Shown: positions 48,690-55,951 of the stretch, one piece after another | Layout: every line of letters starts with the position of its first letter | Position numbering within the stretch: position 1 is the stretch's first letter | Source: Methanolobus bombayensis | Lineage (GTDB): Archaea; Halobacteriota; Methanosarcinia; Methanosarcinales; Methanosarcinaceae | Reading direction: 5' to 3' | Assembly: GCF_017873415.1 (NCBI RefSeq) | Contig: NZ_JAGGKD010000005.1 | Span: forward strand, 124,001 to 188,000 | DNA length: 64,000 nucleotides | Position numbers and translations under genes: made by a program | Notes under the pieces: generated by a model | Told to the model about the DNA's origin: nothing | Seen by the model: the letters and a program-made list of their open reading frames with translations, nothing else | Database searches by the model: none

Positions 48690-48730
48690 TTAAATATCAC
48701 AATTGTGTATTAGATGCTATCACAATTGTG
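48690..48730 (+). promoter_or_regulatory. Promoter with two CACAATTGTG operators
   Basis: The perfect palindrome CACAATTGTG occurs at 48698-48707 and 48721-48730, 23 bases apart centre to centre (about two helical turns). The first abuts a TTAAATAT TATA-like box, so binding would block transcription. A near-copy (nine of ten) lies at 48774-48783. The same palindrome lies in the promoter of the adjacent HTH regulator at 49502-49511. Confidence 0.7.
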
Positions 48731-48754
48731 ATTTGGCAGGAATTCTGTCTGATA

Positions 48755-48866
48755 TCGGGTTGTAGGGTGGCTACACAATTGTCCTTTGCAATATGCCGGT
48801 TCGAATCCGGAACCTGAATTGAGGTATTATACCTCAGATATAGCGCAGGGGCTTCCAGGCTCCTGC
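48755..48866 (+). other. Structured leader, partly tRNA-like, upstream of the ubiquitin-like gene
   Basis: TCGGGTT (48755-48761) can pair with AACCTGA (48811-48817), GTAG with CTAC (48762-48774), and CCGG-TTCGAAT-CCGG resembles a T-arm. This gives an acceptor, D-arm and T-arm like layout, but the D-loop is too short, the anticodon loop lacks U33 and the total is only 63 bases, so it is not a functional tRNA. It is followed by perfect TGAGGTA/TACCTCA (48820-48836) and GCAGG/CCTGC (48845-48866) hairpins. Confidence 0.4.
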
Positions 48867-48930
48867 TGAAAAACGTCCTATCCTTAAATCAACCTCTAAC
48901 ATCCATTGTATTTTTGATATGAGGACTAAC

Positions 48931-49125
48931 ATGAAAGTAAAACTCCCTTCCGGCAAGACTGAAGTAATAGATATGGAATCAGCAACAGTTGAGGAACTCC
49001 TTCAATATTTATCCATAAGTCAGGGAGAAGTACTTGTATCCAGGGACGGGCAGATAATTCCTGTAGACACAGTACTTAACAGAGAGGACAATATTCGTAT
49101 TATGCAGGTGGTTTTTGGTGGTTGA
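48931..49125 (+). CDS. Ubiquitin-like beta-grasp protein (ThiS/MoaD/SAMP type)
   Basis: This 64-residue protein has the beta-grasp pattern of sulfur carriers and ends in VVFGG, the C-terminal Gly-Gly that is adenylated and thiocarboxylated or conjugated. MKVKLPSGKTEV and ISQGEVLVSRDGQIIP match ThiS/MoaD-like strands. ATG 48931 is preferred over an in-frame ATG at 48919 because GAGGA lies just upstream. Its promoter carries CACAATTGTG operators, and an E1-like gene lies 550 bases downstream. Confidence 0.85.
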   Translation: MKVKLPSGKTEVIDMESATVEELLQYLSISQGEVLVSRDGQIIPVDTVLNREDNIRIMQVVFGG

Positions 49126-49137
49126 ACCTATTCTGGT

Positions 49138-49455
49138 TCAGACATTATTATTGACACATTGCTGTTCTTCGTCTCTTAATTGTTTACAAATACTGCAAAT
49201 TCTGGATGCCAGATCATCAACACGCTTTGCTTTCATATCTTCTGCAAGTTTACGTATGGATTCCTTTACATCATCTTCAAGCACAATTCTGTAGCCTCTT
49301 TTTTTAGACAGGTACTGTGAGACTGCAGAAGGAGCCATATCCAGCTCTTTAGCTATTTCCTGCTGTGATAGTCCGCAATTCATAAGTTCTTCTGCAATGG
49401 CTGCTCTAATCGCGGGTAATACGTCCCAGACTATCATCTGACATGGTAATTTCAT
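49138..49455 (-). CDS. XRE-type HTH regulator with C-terminal Cys pair
   Basis: This 105-residue protein begins with MKLPCQMIVWDVLPAIRAAI, then a helix-turn-helix at about 25-50 (GLSQQEIAKELDMAPSAVSQYLSKKRG), and ends with CSICKQL and a further Cys. It matches the archaeal COG2522 type. The CxxC and extra cysteines suggest metal, Fe-S or redox sensing. A GTG at 49464 is also in frame. Its own promoter has CACAATTGTG at 49502-49511, so it is probably an autoregulator and also controls the converging ubiquitin-like gene (inference). Confidence 0.85.
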   Translation of the reverse strand: MKLPCQMIVWDVLPAIRAAIAEELMNCGLSQQEIAKELDMAPSAVSQYLSKKRGYRIVLEDDVKESIRKLAEDMKAKRVDDLASRICSICKQLRDEEQQCVNNNV

Positions 49456-49501
49456 GATTTTCACTTTTTGTTGCTTTTTGGTTAGTAAATAGAAAACAAC
49501 T

Positions 49502-49511
49502 CACAATTGTG
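49502..49511 (-). promoter_or_regulatory. CACAATTGTG operator in the HTH regulator promoter
   Basis: This perfect copy of the palindrome sits directly downstream (in the minus direction) of an AATATATTC TATA-like box and about 47 bases before the regulator start codon, between box and predicted transcription start. This is the same geometry as in the ubiquitin-like gene promoter. Confidence 0.65.
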
Positions 49512-49675
49512 AATATATTCTTCATATTAAATATCTTTTTTTGAGTCCACCAAAATAATATCCTGCTACTGAATCGGAGTTCTGACCCTGTGGACTTATA
49601 TTATTTGACTACTTATGGACTTTACATAGGTCATTCATGAATTGAAGATTAAATCCATATTTAAGGGTACACTTT

Positions 49676-50416
49676 ATGTTAACTGATGAAGAACTTGAAA
49701 GGTACAGCAGGCAGATAATGCTTTTTGGTGAAGGCGGCCAGGAACGCTTAAAGGGAGCTACTGTTTTCATTGCAGGAGCAGGAGGTCTTGGCTGTCCCGT
49801 TTCTCTTTATCTTGCAGTTGCGGGAATTGGTAATCTGAGAATTGCAGACAAAGATGCAGTGGAAAAGACAAATCTCAACCGTCAGGTCCTTCACTGGGAA
49901 AAAGATATCGGCAAAGAAAAAGTAGGGTCTGTGGAGGAAAAACTCAGGATGATCAATCCTCATATCAACGTTCAATCATTTCATCTGACTATAGATGAAT
50001 CAAATATAATGGAGCTTGTGGACGATGCAGACCTAATAGTTGATGCCATGGACAATTATGAGGTGCGCTATCTTTTGAATAAGATTGCCCATGAGAAAAA
50101 CATCCCACTGGTTCATGGTGCCATTCGTGGTTTTGATGGCCAGGCCATGACGATCATTCCTGGAAAAAGTGCATGTTTTAATTGTGTATTCCCTTGTGAA
50201 CCACCATCAGAAACCTTTCCGGTGGTAGGTGTAACTCCTGGGATCATTGCAATGATACAGGCAAATGAGGTTCTCAAATACCTGTTGGGAAAGGGCAGGC
50301 TTCTGACAGACAGGTTAATGATATGGGATGGGCTCAATTCTGAAATGGAATACATGCGCGTTTCAAAAAGACAGGAATGCAGAATATGTGGAAATGGTGA
50401 TGCAGGTCATGGCTGA
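49676..50416 (+). CDS. ThiF/MoeB/HesA-family E1-like enzyme
   Basis: This 246-residue protein activates ubiquitin-like sulfur carriers by C-terminal adenylation. Visible are RYSRQIMLFGEGGQERL, the ATP-binding GAGGLGCPVSLYLAVAGIG, the arginine finger region NLNRQVLHW, and DAMDNYEVRYLLN. Zinc-ribbon cysteines lie in CFNCVFPC (the CxxC pair) and CRICG. Its carrier partner could be the 64-residue protein at 48931. TATA-like TTATATTATT lies about 80 bases upstream. Confidence 0.92.
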   Translation: MLTDEELERYSRQIMLFGEGGQERLKGATVFIAGAGGLGCPVSLYLAVAGIGNLRIADKDAVEKTNLNRQVLHWEKDIGKEKVGSVEEKLRMINPHINVQSFHLTIDESNIMELVDDADLIVDAMDNYEVRYLLNKIAHEKNIPLVHGAIRGFDGQAMTIIPGKSACFNCVFPCEPPSETFPVVGVTPGIIAMIQANEVLKYLLGKGRLLTDRLMIWDGLNSEMEYMRVSKRQECRICGNGDAGHG

Positions 50417-50594
50417 AATCCCTTACTGTTTAATTTACACTTAATTCTCAAACTTTGAATGCTCACAAATACGTGCTTACCTTAAATTGATCTATTTTTC
50501 AGATAAGCAGAATATTTTAGTTGGTTAATTATTATTTTAATAAAATATTTATATAATTTGACCGCATAAATGATTCATACTAGGTGGTGAGTCT

Positions 50595-51254
50595 ATAACC
50601 GGTGATAACTCTAATGCAAAGGATGCCAGGGATTTTGAAGATGCTCTTTTGTCCTTGAACAGGGTTGCTGCACATCAAATGATATGTAGTAAATTCACAG
50701 GTGACAATGCCTTTGAACTTATAAGGAACATCATTGCACCAGCTCTTGAAAATATAGGAGATATGTGGAACTGTGGTGAAATTGCCCTGTCACAGGAGTA
50801 TATGGCAAGTAAGATGTGTGAGGTAATTGTTGAAGACATCCTTCCTTCAGAGAGTTCTTCCAGAAAGAATCAGCCTATTCTGGGAATCACAACCCTTGGG
50901 GATGAACACATGTTAGGCAAACGAATAGTCATTTCATTCCTCAAATCCTGTGGTTTTGATGTTCACGATTATGGTGATATGGCTCCTGAGAATGTTGTCC
51001 GCAAAATAGCTGAAGATAATGTTCAGGTTATCCTGGTTTCAACATTAATGCTTAATTTTGCACATGAGGTCAAGAAGCTCAGATCAATTCTCGAAAGTAA
51101 TGGCTCTGGTACCAAAATAATAGTAGGAGGTGCTCCATTTATGTTCGATCCTGATCTGTGGAGGGAAGTAGGTGCCCATGCAATGGCAAATGATGCAACA
51201 GAGTCTCTTGACGTTATATGCAAATTAATGGGGGGTAATACCTGTGTCAACTGA
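50595..51254 (+). CDS. Corrinoid protein (methyltransferase cognate, MtbC/MtaC-like)
   Basis: This protein of about 219 residues has a helical cap domain (about 15-95, LIRNIIAPALENIGDMW and ALSQEYMASK) and a B12-binding Rossmann domain (about 100-215). The cobalt-ligand motif is DEHMLG, i.e. D-x-H-x-x-G, followed by the S-x-L loop STLMLN and the GGAP motif. It carries methyl groups between methyltransferases. The first conventional start is TTG 50649, which would cut the first cap helix. GGTGGTGA at 50583-50590 lies four bases before an in-frame ATA at 50595, which restores the helix and is used here. It overlaps the downstream methyltransferase gene. Confidence 0.88.
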   Translation: MTGDNSNAKDARDFEDALLSLNRVAAHQMICSKFTGDNAFELIRNIIAPALENIGDMWNCGEIALSQEYMASKMCEVIVEDILPSESSSRKNQPILGITTLGDEHMLGKRIVISFLKSCGFDVHDYGDMAPENVVRKIAEDNVQVILVSTLMLNFAHEVKKLRSILESNGSGTKIIVGGAPFMFDPDLWREVGAHAMANDATESLDVICKLMGGNTCVN

Positions 51255-52284
51255 AGAGATGAGCTCCATGGAAAGAGTTCTCACAACACTGGACCACAGG
51301 GAACCTGACATAGTTCCTTATTTTCTGTTATTGACAACGCAGGGTGCAAAGGAATTTGATGTTTCCATTGAGAAATACTTCTCTGATCCCGAGATGGTTG
51401 CATCTGCCCAGATAAGTATGCAAAAGAAATATGGTCATGATTGTTATTATTCATTTTATTACGCATCACTTGAACTTGAGTCATGGGGTGGGAACACTGT
51501 TTTCTATCCGGATGCATCTCCAAATTGTGGCCTGCCGCTTATCCATGACATCAATGATATTTCTTCCCTTGAAGCACCTGACGTATATGAGTCTCCTGGG
51601 TTGCAAAAGGTTCTGAAAACAACGTCTATATTAAAGGAACATGCAGGAACAGATATTCCTATAATAGGTGTTGTCATGTCTCCTTTTGCCCTGCCTTCAA
51701 TGCAAATGGGAATGGATCATTATTTTGATCTTATCTATGAAGACCCGGACATTTTTGAAGAATTAATGGATATAAACAAACAATTCTGCATTCAGTGGGC
51801 AAATGCACAACTGGAGGCAGGTGCCACAGCTATCTGTTATTTTGATCCCATTTCTTCTTCTACAATAATTCCTCCTGAACTTTACAGGAAAACCGGATTT
51901 AAAGTCGCAAAAAGTACTCTTCACGGAATAAAAGGACCCACTGCAACTCATATGGCATCAGGAAGATGTCTTCCCATAATCAAAGATATTATCAAAACAG
52001 GAACTTCAATAGTATGTACAAGTGTTCTGGAAGATCTTGCTGAGGTAAAAAAGGAATGTTATGGTAAAATATCTGTTCTTGGAAATCTCAATGGTATAAA
52101 AATGCGCCACTGGTCTCTGGAAGATACTGAAAGTAAAGTAAAGGAGGCTATTGATAAGGCTGCTTCAGGTGGGGGTTACATTCTGTCGGACAACCACGGT
52201 GAAATCCCATACACAGTTCCGTCCTCTGTAATAAATGAAATTTCTCGTTCTGTAAGAAAATGGGGATATTATCGGAGTAACTAA
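51244..52284 (+). CDS. UroD/MtaA-family methyltransferase lacking the usual Zn-Cys ligands
   Basis: This 346-residue TIM-barrel protein resembles methylcobamide:coenzyme M methyltransferases (MtaA/MtbA) and uroporphyrinogen decarboxylase relatives: ERVLTTLDHREPDIVPYF at the start, LEAGATAICYFDPISSS and TGTSIVCTSVLEDLAEVKK. In MtaA/MtbA zinc is held by H-x-C and a later Cys. Here the first site reads H236-M-A and the last reads D-N-H318-G-E, so both Cys are missing. It may therefore act on something other than coenzyme M, or serve as a sensor partner. The GTG start overlaps the corrinoid gene; the stop overlaps the kinase start by one base. Confidence 0.85.
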   Translation: MSTEEMSSMERVLTTLDHREPDIVPYFLLLTTQGAKEFDVSIEKYFSDPEMVASAQISMQKKYGHDCYYSFYYASLELESWGGNTVFYPDASPNCGLPLIHDINDISSLEAPDVYESPGLQKVLKTTSILKEHAGTDIPIIGVVMSPFALPSMQMGMDHYFDLIYEDPDIFEELMDINKQFCIQWANAQLEAGATAICYFDPISSSTIIPPELYRKTGFKVAKSTLHGIKGPTATHMASGRCLPIIKDIIKTGTSIVCTSVLEDLAEVKKECYGKISVLGNLNGIKMRHWSLEDTESKVKEAIDKAASGGGYILSDNHGEIPYTVPSSVINEISRSVRKWGYYRSN

Positions 52285-53972
52285 TGTTTCGTAATCACCA
52301 AGTTCTTGCACCGGATTGTATCAGGGAAGAGGTAGAGCAGGTTCTAAATGCTAATGTCCTGTTCAAGGGGATCAAATATTCATTTTTTGACTATCTGGAA
52401 GATTTTGGAGATTTTGAATCAATTTTCGAAGTAAGCCGGGGAATAATAACATCCGGAAATAACATTCTTCTTATATGCAATAATCCCTGCCCTGAATTTG
52501 AAATTCCTGATGAATATTCCCAATCTTTGAAGATAAGAAGGGTGAATCATCTTTATTCTCTTTTTACTGAAGAACTTGTATTGGAAAAACACAGGAAAAA
52601 TGATGCTTTTTTTGTATCCCCGGGCTGGTTTGAATGCTGGGAGAAGAATCTGATATCTACAGGTCTTTATGAATCGGGTAAAGGTGATCAATTTCTGGAG
52701 TCATATTCTCATGTTCTAGTAATGGATACAGGCCTACATCCAAATTTACTCGCTCATGCAGACGAGTTTTCAAGAGTAACAGGTATTCCCTATAAGGTAA
52801 TTTACGTAGGAATGGATTATTTCAAATTATCCTTTGAGAATTTGCTATTCAAATGGAACATTAAAAAGAAACATGATGAACTAAAGGTCTGTAAAAGACA
52901 ATCTGCAACATATGCCATGTCGCTGGATTTCATAAAATCACTTGCTGATATGAACGATGAAGCTGCAACTATAGAAGCTATTTGTAACCTTTTCAGCATG
53001 ATGTTTGCTCCTCGTTATGTTGTTTACTATTCTGTAAATGGTGAAAGTATGGAGTTTGCATATTGCAAACCGACTAATACTGAACAAAAAGCCATTTTTA
53101 AGTTGAAGGATTCAGATTCCAGTCATTTTGTTTTTGAAAAAGGGGATGGCTTTGCAATAAAAATACAAATGTCAGGTGATCTTCTCGGTATAATTGAAAT
53201 CCGTGAAATTGCCTTACCTGAAAACATGGATGAATATCTCAGTATAGCTTATGATATTGCAAAAGCAGCAAGTCTGGCTATATCCAACATAAGAAGATAT
53301 TATGAGCTCTTCGAATCAAAAGAAGAACAAGCAAAACTTGCTGAATTACTTCGAACCACAAACAGTATTTTGAGACATGATATTGCTAACAATTTACAGG
53401 TTATAACCATGGCTCTTGATCTTCTGGAAGAAAAAGGAGATAGTTCTTATATATCAATGATAAGGAATGCTACGAAAAAAAGTGCTTTGCTCATAACCAG
53501 CGTTAAAGGACTTGATATGAACTCTTCAGGGCGATGTGATCTGGAAGTTGTTAATGTCAAGCAAGTTCTTGAGTCATCAATGAACAGGCATGATGTGGAA
53601 TTTACTATGGAGGGCAATTGTAATGTTATGGCTGATCAGGCACTATTGTCGGTATTCGATAATATTGTAAGTAATGCAATTTCTCATGGAAAAGCCACTG
53701 AGGTAAAAATCAAAGTTGCAAAATTGAATGGTCGCTGCCAGATTTCAATTGCTGATAATGGAAAGGGTATTCCTGATAGTGTAAAACCCTATATTTTCAA
53801 TGAAGGATTCATACATGGTGAGGCAGGAAATACGGGAATAGGTCTCTTTGTAAGCAAAAAAACGATTGAGCGCTACAATGGTTGCATTCGTGTTGAAGAT
53901 AATGTACCTTCAGGTGCCAGATTTATTGTTGAACTGGATCTTGTAAATCCAAAAGGTAGTTCTGGCAACTAA
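52284..53972 (+). CDS. DUF1638-like/GAF-like histidine kinase
   Basis: This 562-residue soluble protein starts with a DUF1638-like domain at about 1-195 (VSPGWFECWEKNLISTGLY, VMDTGLHPNL), a family that occurs beside corrinoid methyltransferase genes. A GAF-like region covers about 205-340. HisKA has H365 in SILRHDIANNLQVI, and HATPase_c spans about 440-552 (DNIVSNAISHG, DNGKGIPD, NTGIGLFVSKK). There is no membrane helix. TAATG overlap with the methyltransferase gene implies tight coupling. It may sense corrinoid or methylation state (inference). The kinase core is close to that of the next gene. Confidence 0.8.
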   Translation: MFRNHQVLAPDCIREEVEQVLNANVLFKGIKYSFFDYLEDFGDFESIFEVSRGIITSGNNILLICNNPCPEFEIPDEYSQSLKIRRVNHLYSLFTEELVLEKHRKNDAFFVSPGWFECWEKNLISTGLYESGKGDQFLESYSHVLVMDTGLHPNLLAHADEFSRVTGIPYKVIYVGMDYFKLSFENLLFKWNIKKKHDELKVCKRQSATYAMSLDFIKSLADMNDEAATIEAICNLFSMMFAPRYVVYYSVNGESMEFAYCKPTNTEQKAIFKLKDSDSSHFVFEKGDGFAIKIQMSGDLLGIIEIREIALPENMDEYLSIAYDIAKAASLAISNIRRYYELFESKEEQAKLAELLRTTNSILRHDIANNLQVITMALDLLEEKGDSSYISMIRNATKKSALLITSVKGLDMNSSGRCDLEVVNVKQVLESSMNRHDVEFTMEGNCNVMADQALLSVFDNIVSNAISHGKATEVKIKVAKLNGRCQISIADNGKGIPDSVKPYIFNEGFIHGEAGNTGIGLFVSKKTIERYNGCIRVEDNVPSGARFIVELDLVNPKGSSGN

Positions 53973-54059
53973 TGTTTTTTCAACAGTGTATCAACAAACT
54001 GTTCTTGCAACACTTCTTATAATATAATAACAGTGTTTAATATGGGTTTTGTGTAACAA

Positions 54060-55538
54060 ATGCGGGTTTGGCTTATGAATTTGAAAAATTTATGTGGTCT
54101 TTATTCTGAAACGATCATTGTAATTCTGTTAATCCTAAGTTTGTATCTTACAAGCCTTGAAAGTTATCTCTTATTTCACAGCATAGTTGAACTTGTAAGT
54201 ATAATAGTTATTGTTGCTGTTTTTTTAATCACATGGAACTCAAAGAAATACCTGAAGAATTCATATCTTCTGTTTATCGGAATAAGTTTCTTCTTTGTAG
54301 CATGGATTGATTTTCTACATACATTAAGTTATAAGGGAATGGGAATTTTTCCAGGCAATGATTCAAACCTGCCTACTCAGTTATGGATCGCTGCCAGGTA
54401 TATGCAGAGTATTTCACTTTTGATTGCTCCAATTGCAATGGGAAAAAAGTTCAATTATCAAAAAGTCCTGGCTATATATTTTGCAGTTACTTCTTTGGTT
54501 ATAGCAGTTATCTTTAAGGGTTATTTCCCGGATTGTTACATTGAAGGGAGTGGTCTGACCACTTGTAAAGTCATCAGTGAGTACATTATATCTTTGATAT
54601 TGATTGGTTCAGCCACATTACTTCACAGGCATAAGGATGAATTTGACAACAAGGTTTACAGTTTGATCATGGCTTCTATCGTTCTCACGATATTTTCAGA
54701 ACTTACCTTCACCTTTTACATAGATGTCTATGGTTTTTCAAATCTGGTTGGTCATTTCCTCAAACTGTTTTCATTCTATCTGATTTATAAGGCGATAGTT
54801 GTTACAAGTCTTGCCAGACCATATGACCTTCTCTACAGGGAACTTAAGATGAGGGAATATGATCTCATAAAAAAGAAAAAAGATCAGGATGATCTGCTGG
54901 AAACACTTGGTCTTGTGAATAAGATACTGAGACATGATGTTCTAAATGACCTTAATATTATTTCACTTTTAATTGAAAATCTCAAAGGCAGGATGGACGA
55001 AAAAGAACTTGATCTCTCAGAAAATGCTGTTGCACACAGTCTTAAACTCATAAACGAAATGAAGGATTTTGAGTCCCTCATACGCGTCAGGGAATTAATG
55101 ACAATTGATCTTCGTTTACTTGCATTGGAAGTCTCACAAGAGTTCCCTGCAAATATAAAAGTATCCGGTCATTGTAGTGTAAAAGCAGACAGTGGTCTTC
55201 ATTCAGTAATTGGTAATATTGTACAGAATGCTATTATGCATGGTGGAGCAGAAAATATTAATATAGATATTATCTCTGATGGGGAATATTGTGAAATGCA
55301 CATATCTGATGATGGTAGTGGAATACCGGATAAAATAAAAGATCGTATTTTTGATGAAGGATTCAAGTTTGGTAAATCTGGACATACTGGTCTGGGACTG
55401 TATATTTCAAAAAAGATTATTGAAAGATATGGTGATATATCTGTAGAAGATAACATTCCTTCAGGAGCAACTTTTATTATTAGATTTTTTAACAATGAGT
55501 CAAATAAGGAATTTAAAGAAAACTTTATACAAAAATAA
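54060..55538 (+). CDS. MASE3-domain membrane histidine kinase
   Basis: This 492-residue protein has a MASE3 membrane sensor (about 15-255): SIVELVSIIVIVAVFLITWNS, WIDFLHTLSYKGMGIFP and NLPTQLWIAARYMQSISLL. A short coiled segment precedes HisKA with the His in KILRHDVLNDLNII and HATPase_c (NIVQNAIMHGG, DDGSGIPDKIK, HTGLGLYISKK). The kinase core is strongly similar to the preceding gene (IPD...IF.EGF, ERY, VEDN.PSGA.FI), a local duplication of the kinase half. The MASE3 ligand is unknown. An ATG at 54075 is also possible. Confidence 0.9.
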   Translation: MRVWLMNLKNLCGLYSETIIVILLILSLYLTSLESYLLFHSIVELVSIIVIVAVFLITWNSKKYLKNSYLLFIGISFFFVAWIDFLHTLSYKGMGIFPGNDSNLPTQLWIAARYMQSISLLIAPIAMGKKFNYQKVLAIYFAVTSLVIAVIFKGYFPDCYIEGSGLTTCKVISEYIISLILIGSATLLHRHKDEFDNKVYSLIMASIVLTIFSELTFTFYIDVYGFSNLVGHFLKLFSFYLIYKAIVVTSLARPYDLLYRELKMREYDLIKKKKDQDDLLETLGLVNKILRHDVLNDLNIISLLIENLKGRMDEKELDLSENAVAHSLKLINEMKDFESLIRVRELMTIDLRLLALEVSQEFPANIKVSGHCSVKADSGLHSVIGNIVQNAIMHGGAENINIDIISDGEYCEMHISDDGSGIPDKIKDRIFDEGFKFGKSGHTGLGLYISKKIIERYGDISVEDNIPSGATFIIRFFNNESNKEFKENFIQK

Positions 55539-55573
55539 GAAAGAAATTCCCATTCAGTGGGAACTCATGTTTT

Positions 55574-55939
55574 TTACTCTTCAGCAGCTCTACCCATTGC
55601 TTTTACAAGTGTTAGCATAACTCCCATGCCTTTCTGGAAGTCCTCATCACCCATTTCTTTTATTAAACCTCCGAGTCCTACTTTTGGCGGGTTCAGGATA
55701 GCTTTGTCAAGTTCTGGATCCTGAACTGCCCGCTCCATGACTTCTATCAAGTCAGTGCACATGATGGCATTTGTGAGCTTTAATACAGTTGAAGTAAGAT
55801 CAGCAATTCCATGGGCTGTCTGGTCATTGATATAATCCTGCAATATTCTTGCTGTTCGTATAAGGTCTAAGACGGCTTCAACGTCACCTGGTCTGATTTC
55901 GACACCTGATATTTCGTTCATAAGATTTTCATCGTTCAT
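55574..55939 (-). CDS. DUF1641 protein
   Basis: This 121-residue alpha-helical protein resembles DUF1641 (VLDLIRTARILQDYINDQTAHGIADLTSTVLKLTN, and GLGGLIKEMGDEDFQKGMGVMLTLVKAMG). Members occur next to sulfide:quinone-oxidoreductase-like flavoproteins and are probably their partner or assembly subunits. GAGGAGAT precedes the ATG. It follows the flavoprotein gene by 12 bases in the same operon. Confidence 0.82.
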   Translation of the reverse strand: MNDENLMNEISGVEIRPGDVEAVLDLIRTARILQDYINDQTAHGIADLTSTVLKLTNAIMCTDLIEVMERAVQDPELDKAILNPPKVGLGGLIKEMGDEDFQKGMGVMLTLVKAMGRAAEE

Positions 55940-55951
55940 ATTGTCATCTCC

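Noticed and set aside
48755-48817. A second tRNA gene next to tRNA-Arg
   Set aside because: The T-arm-like and acceptor-like pairings are good, but the D-loop is too short, U33 is missing and the length is only 63 bases, so it is listed as a structured leader instead.
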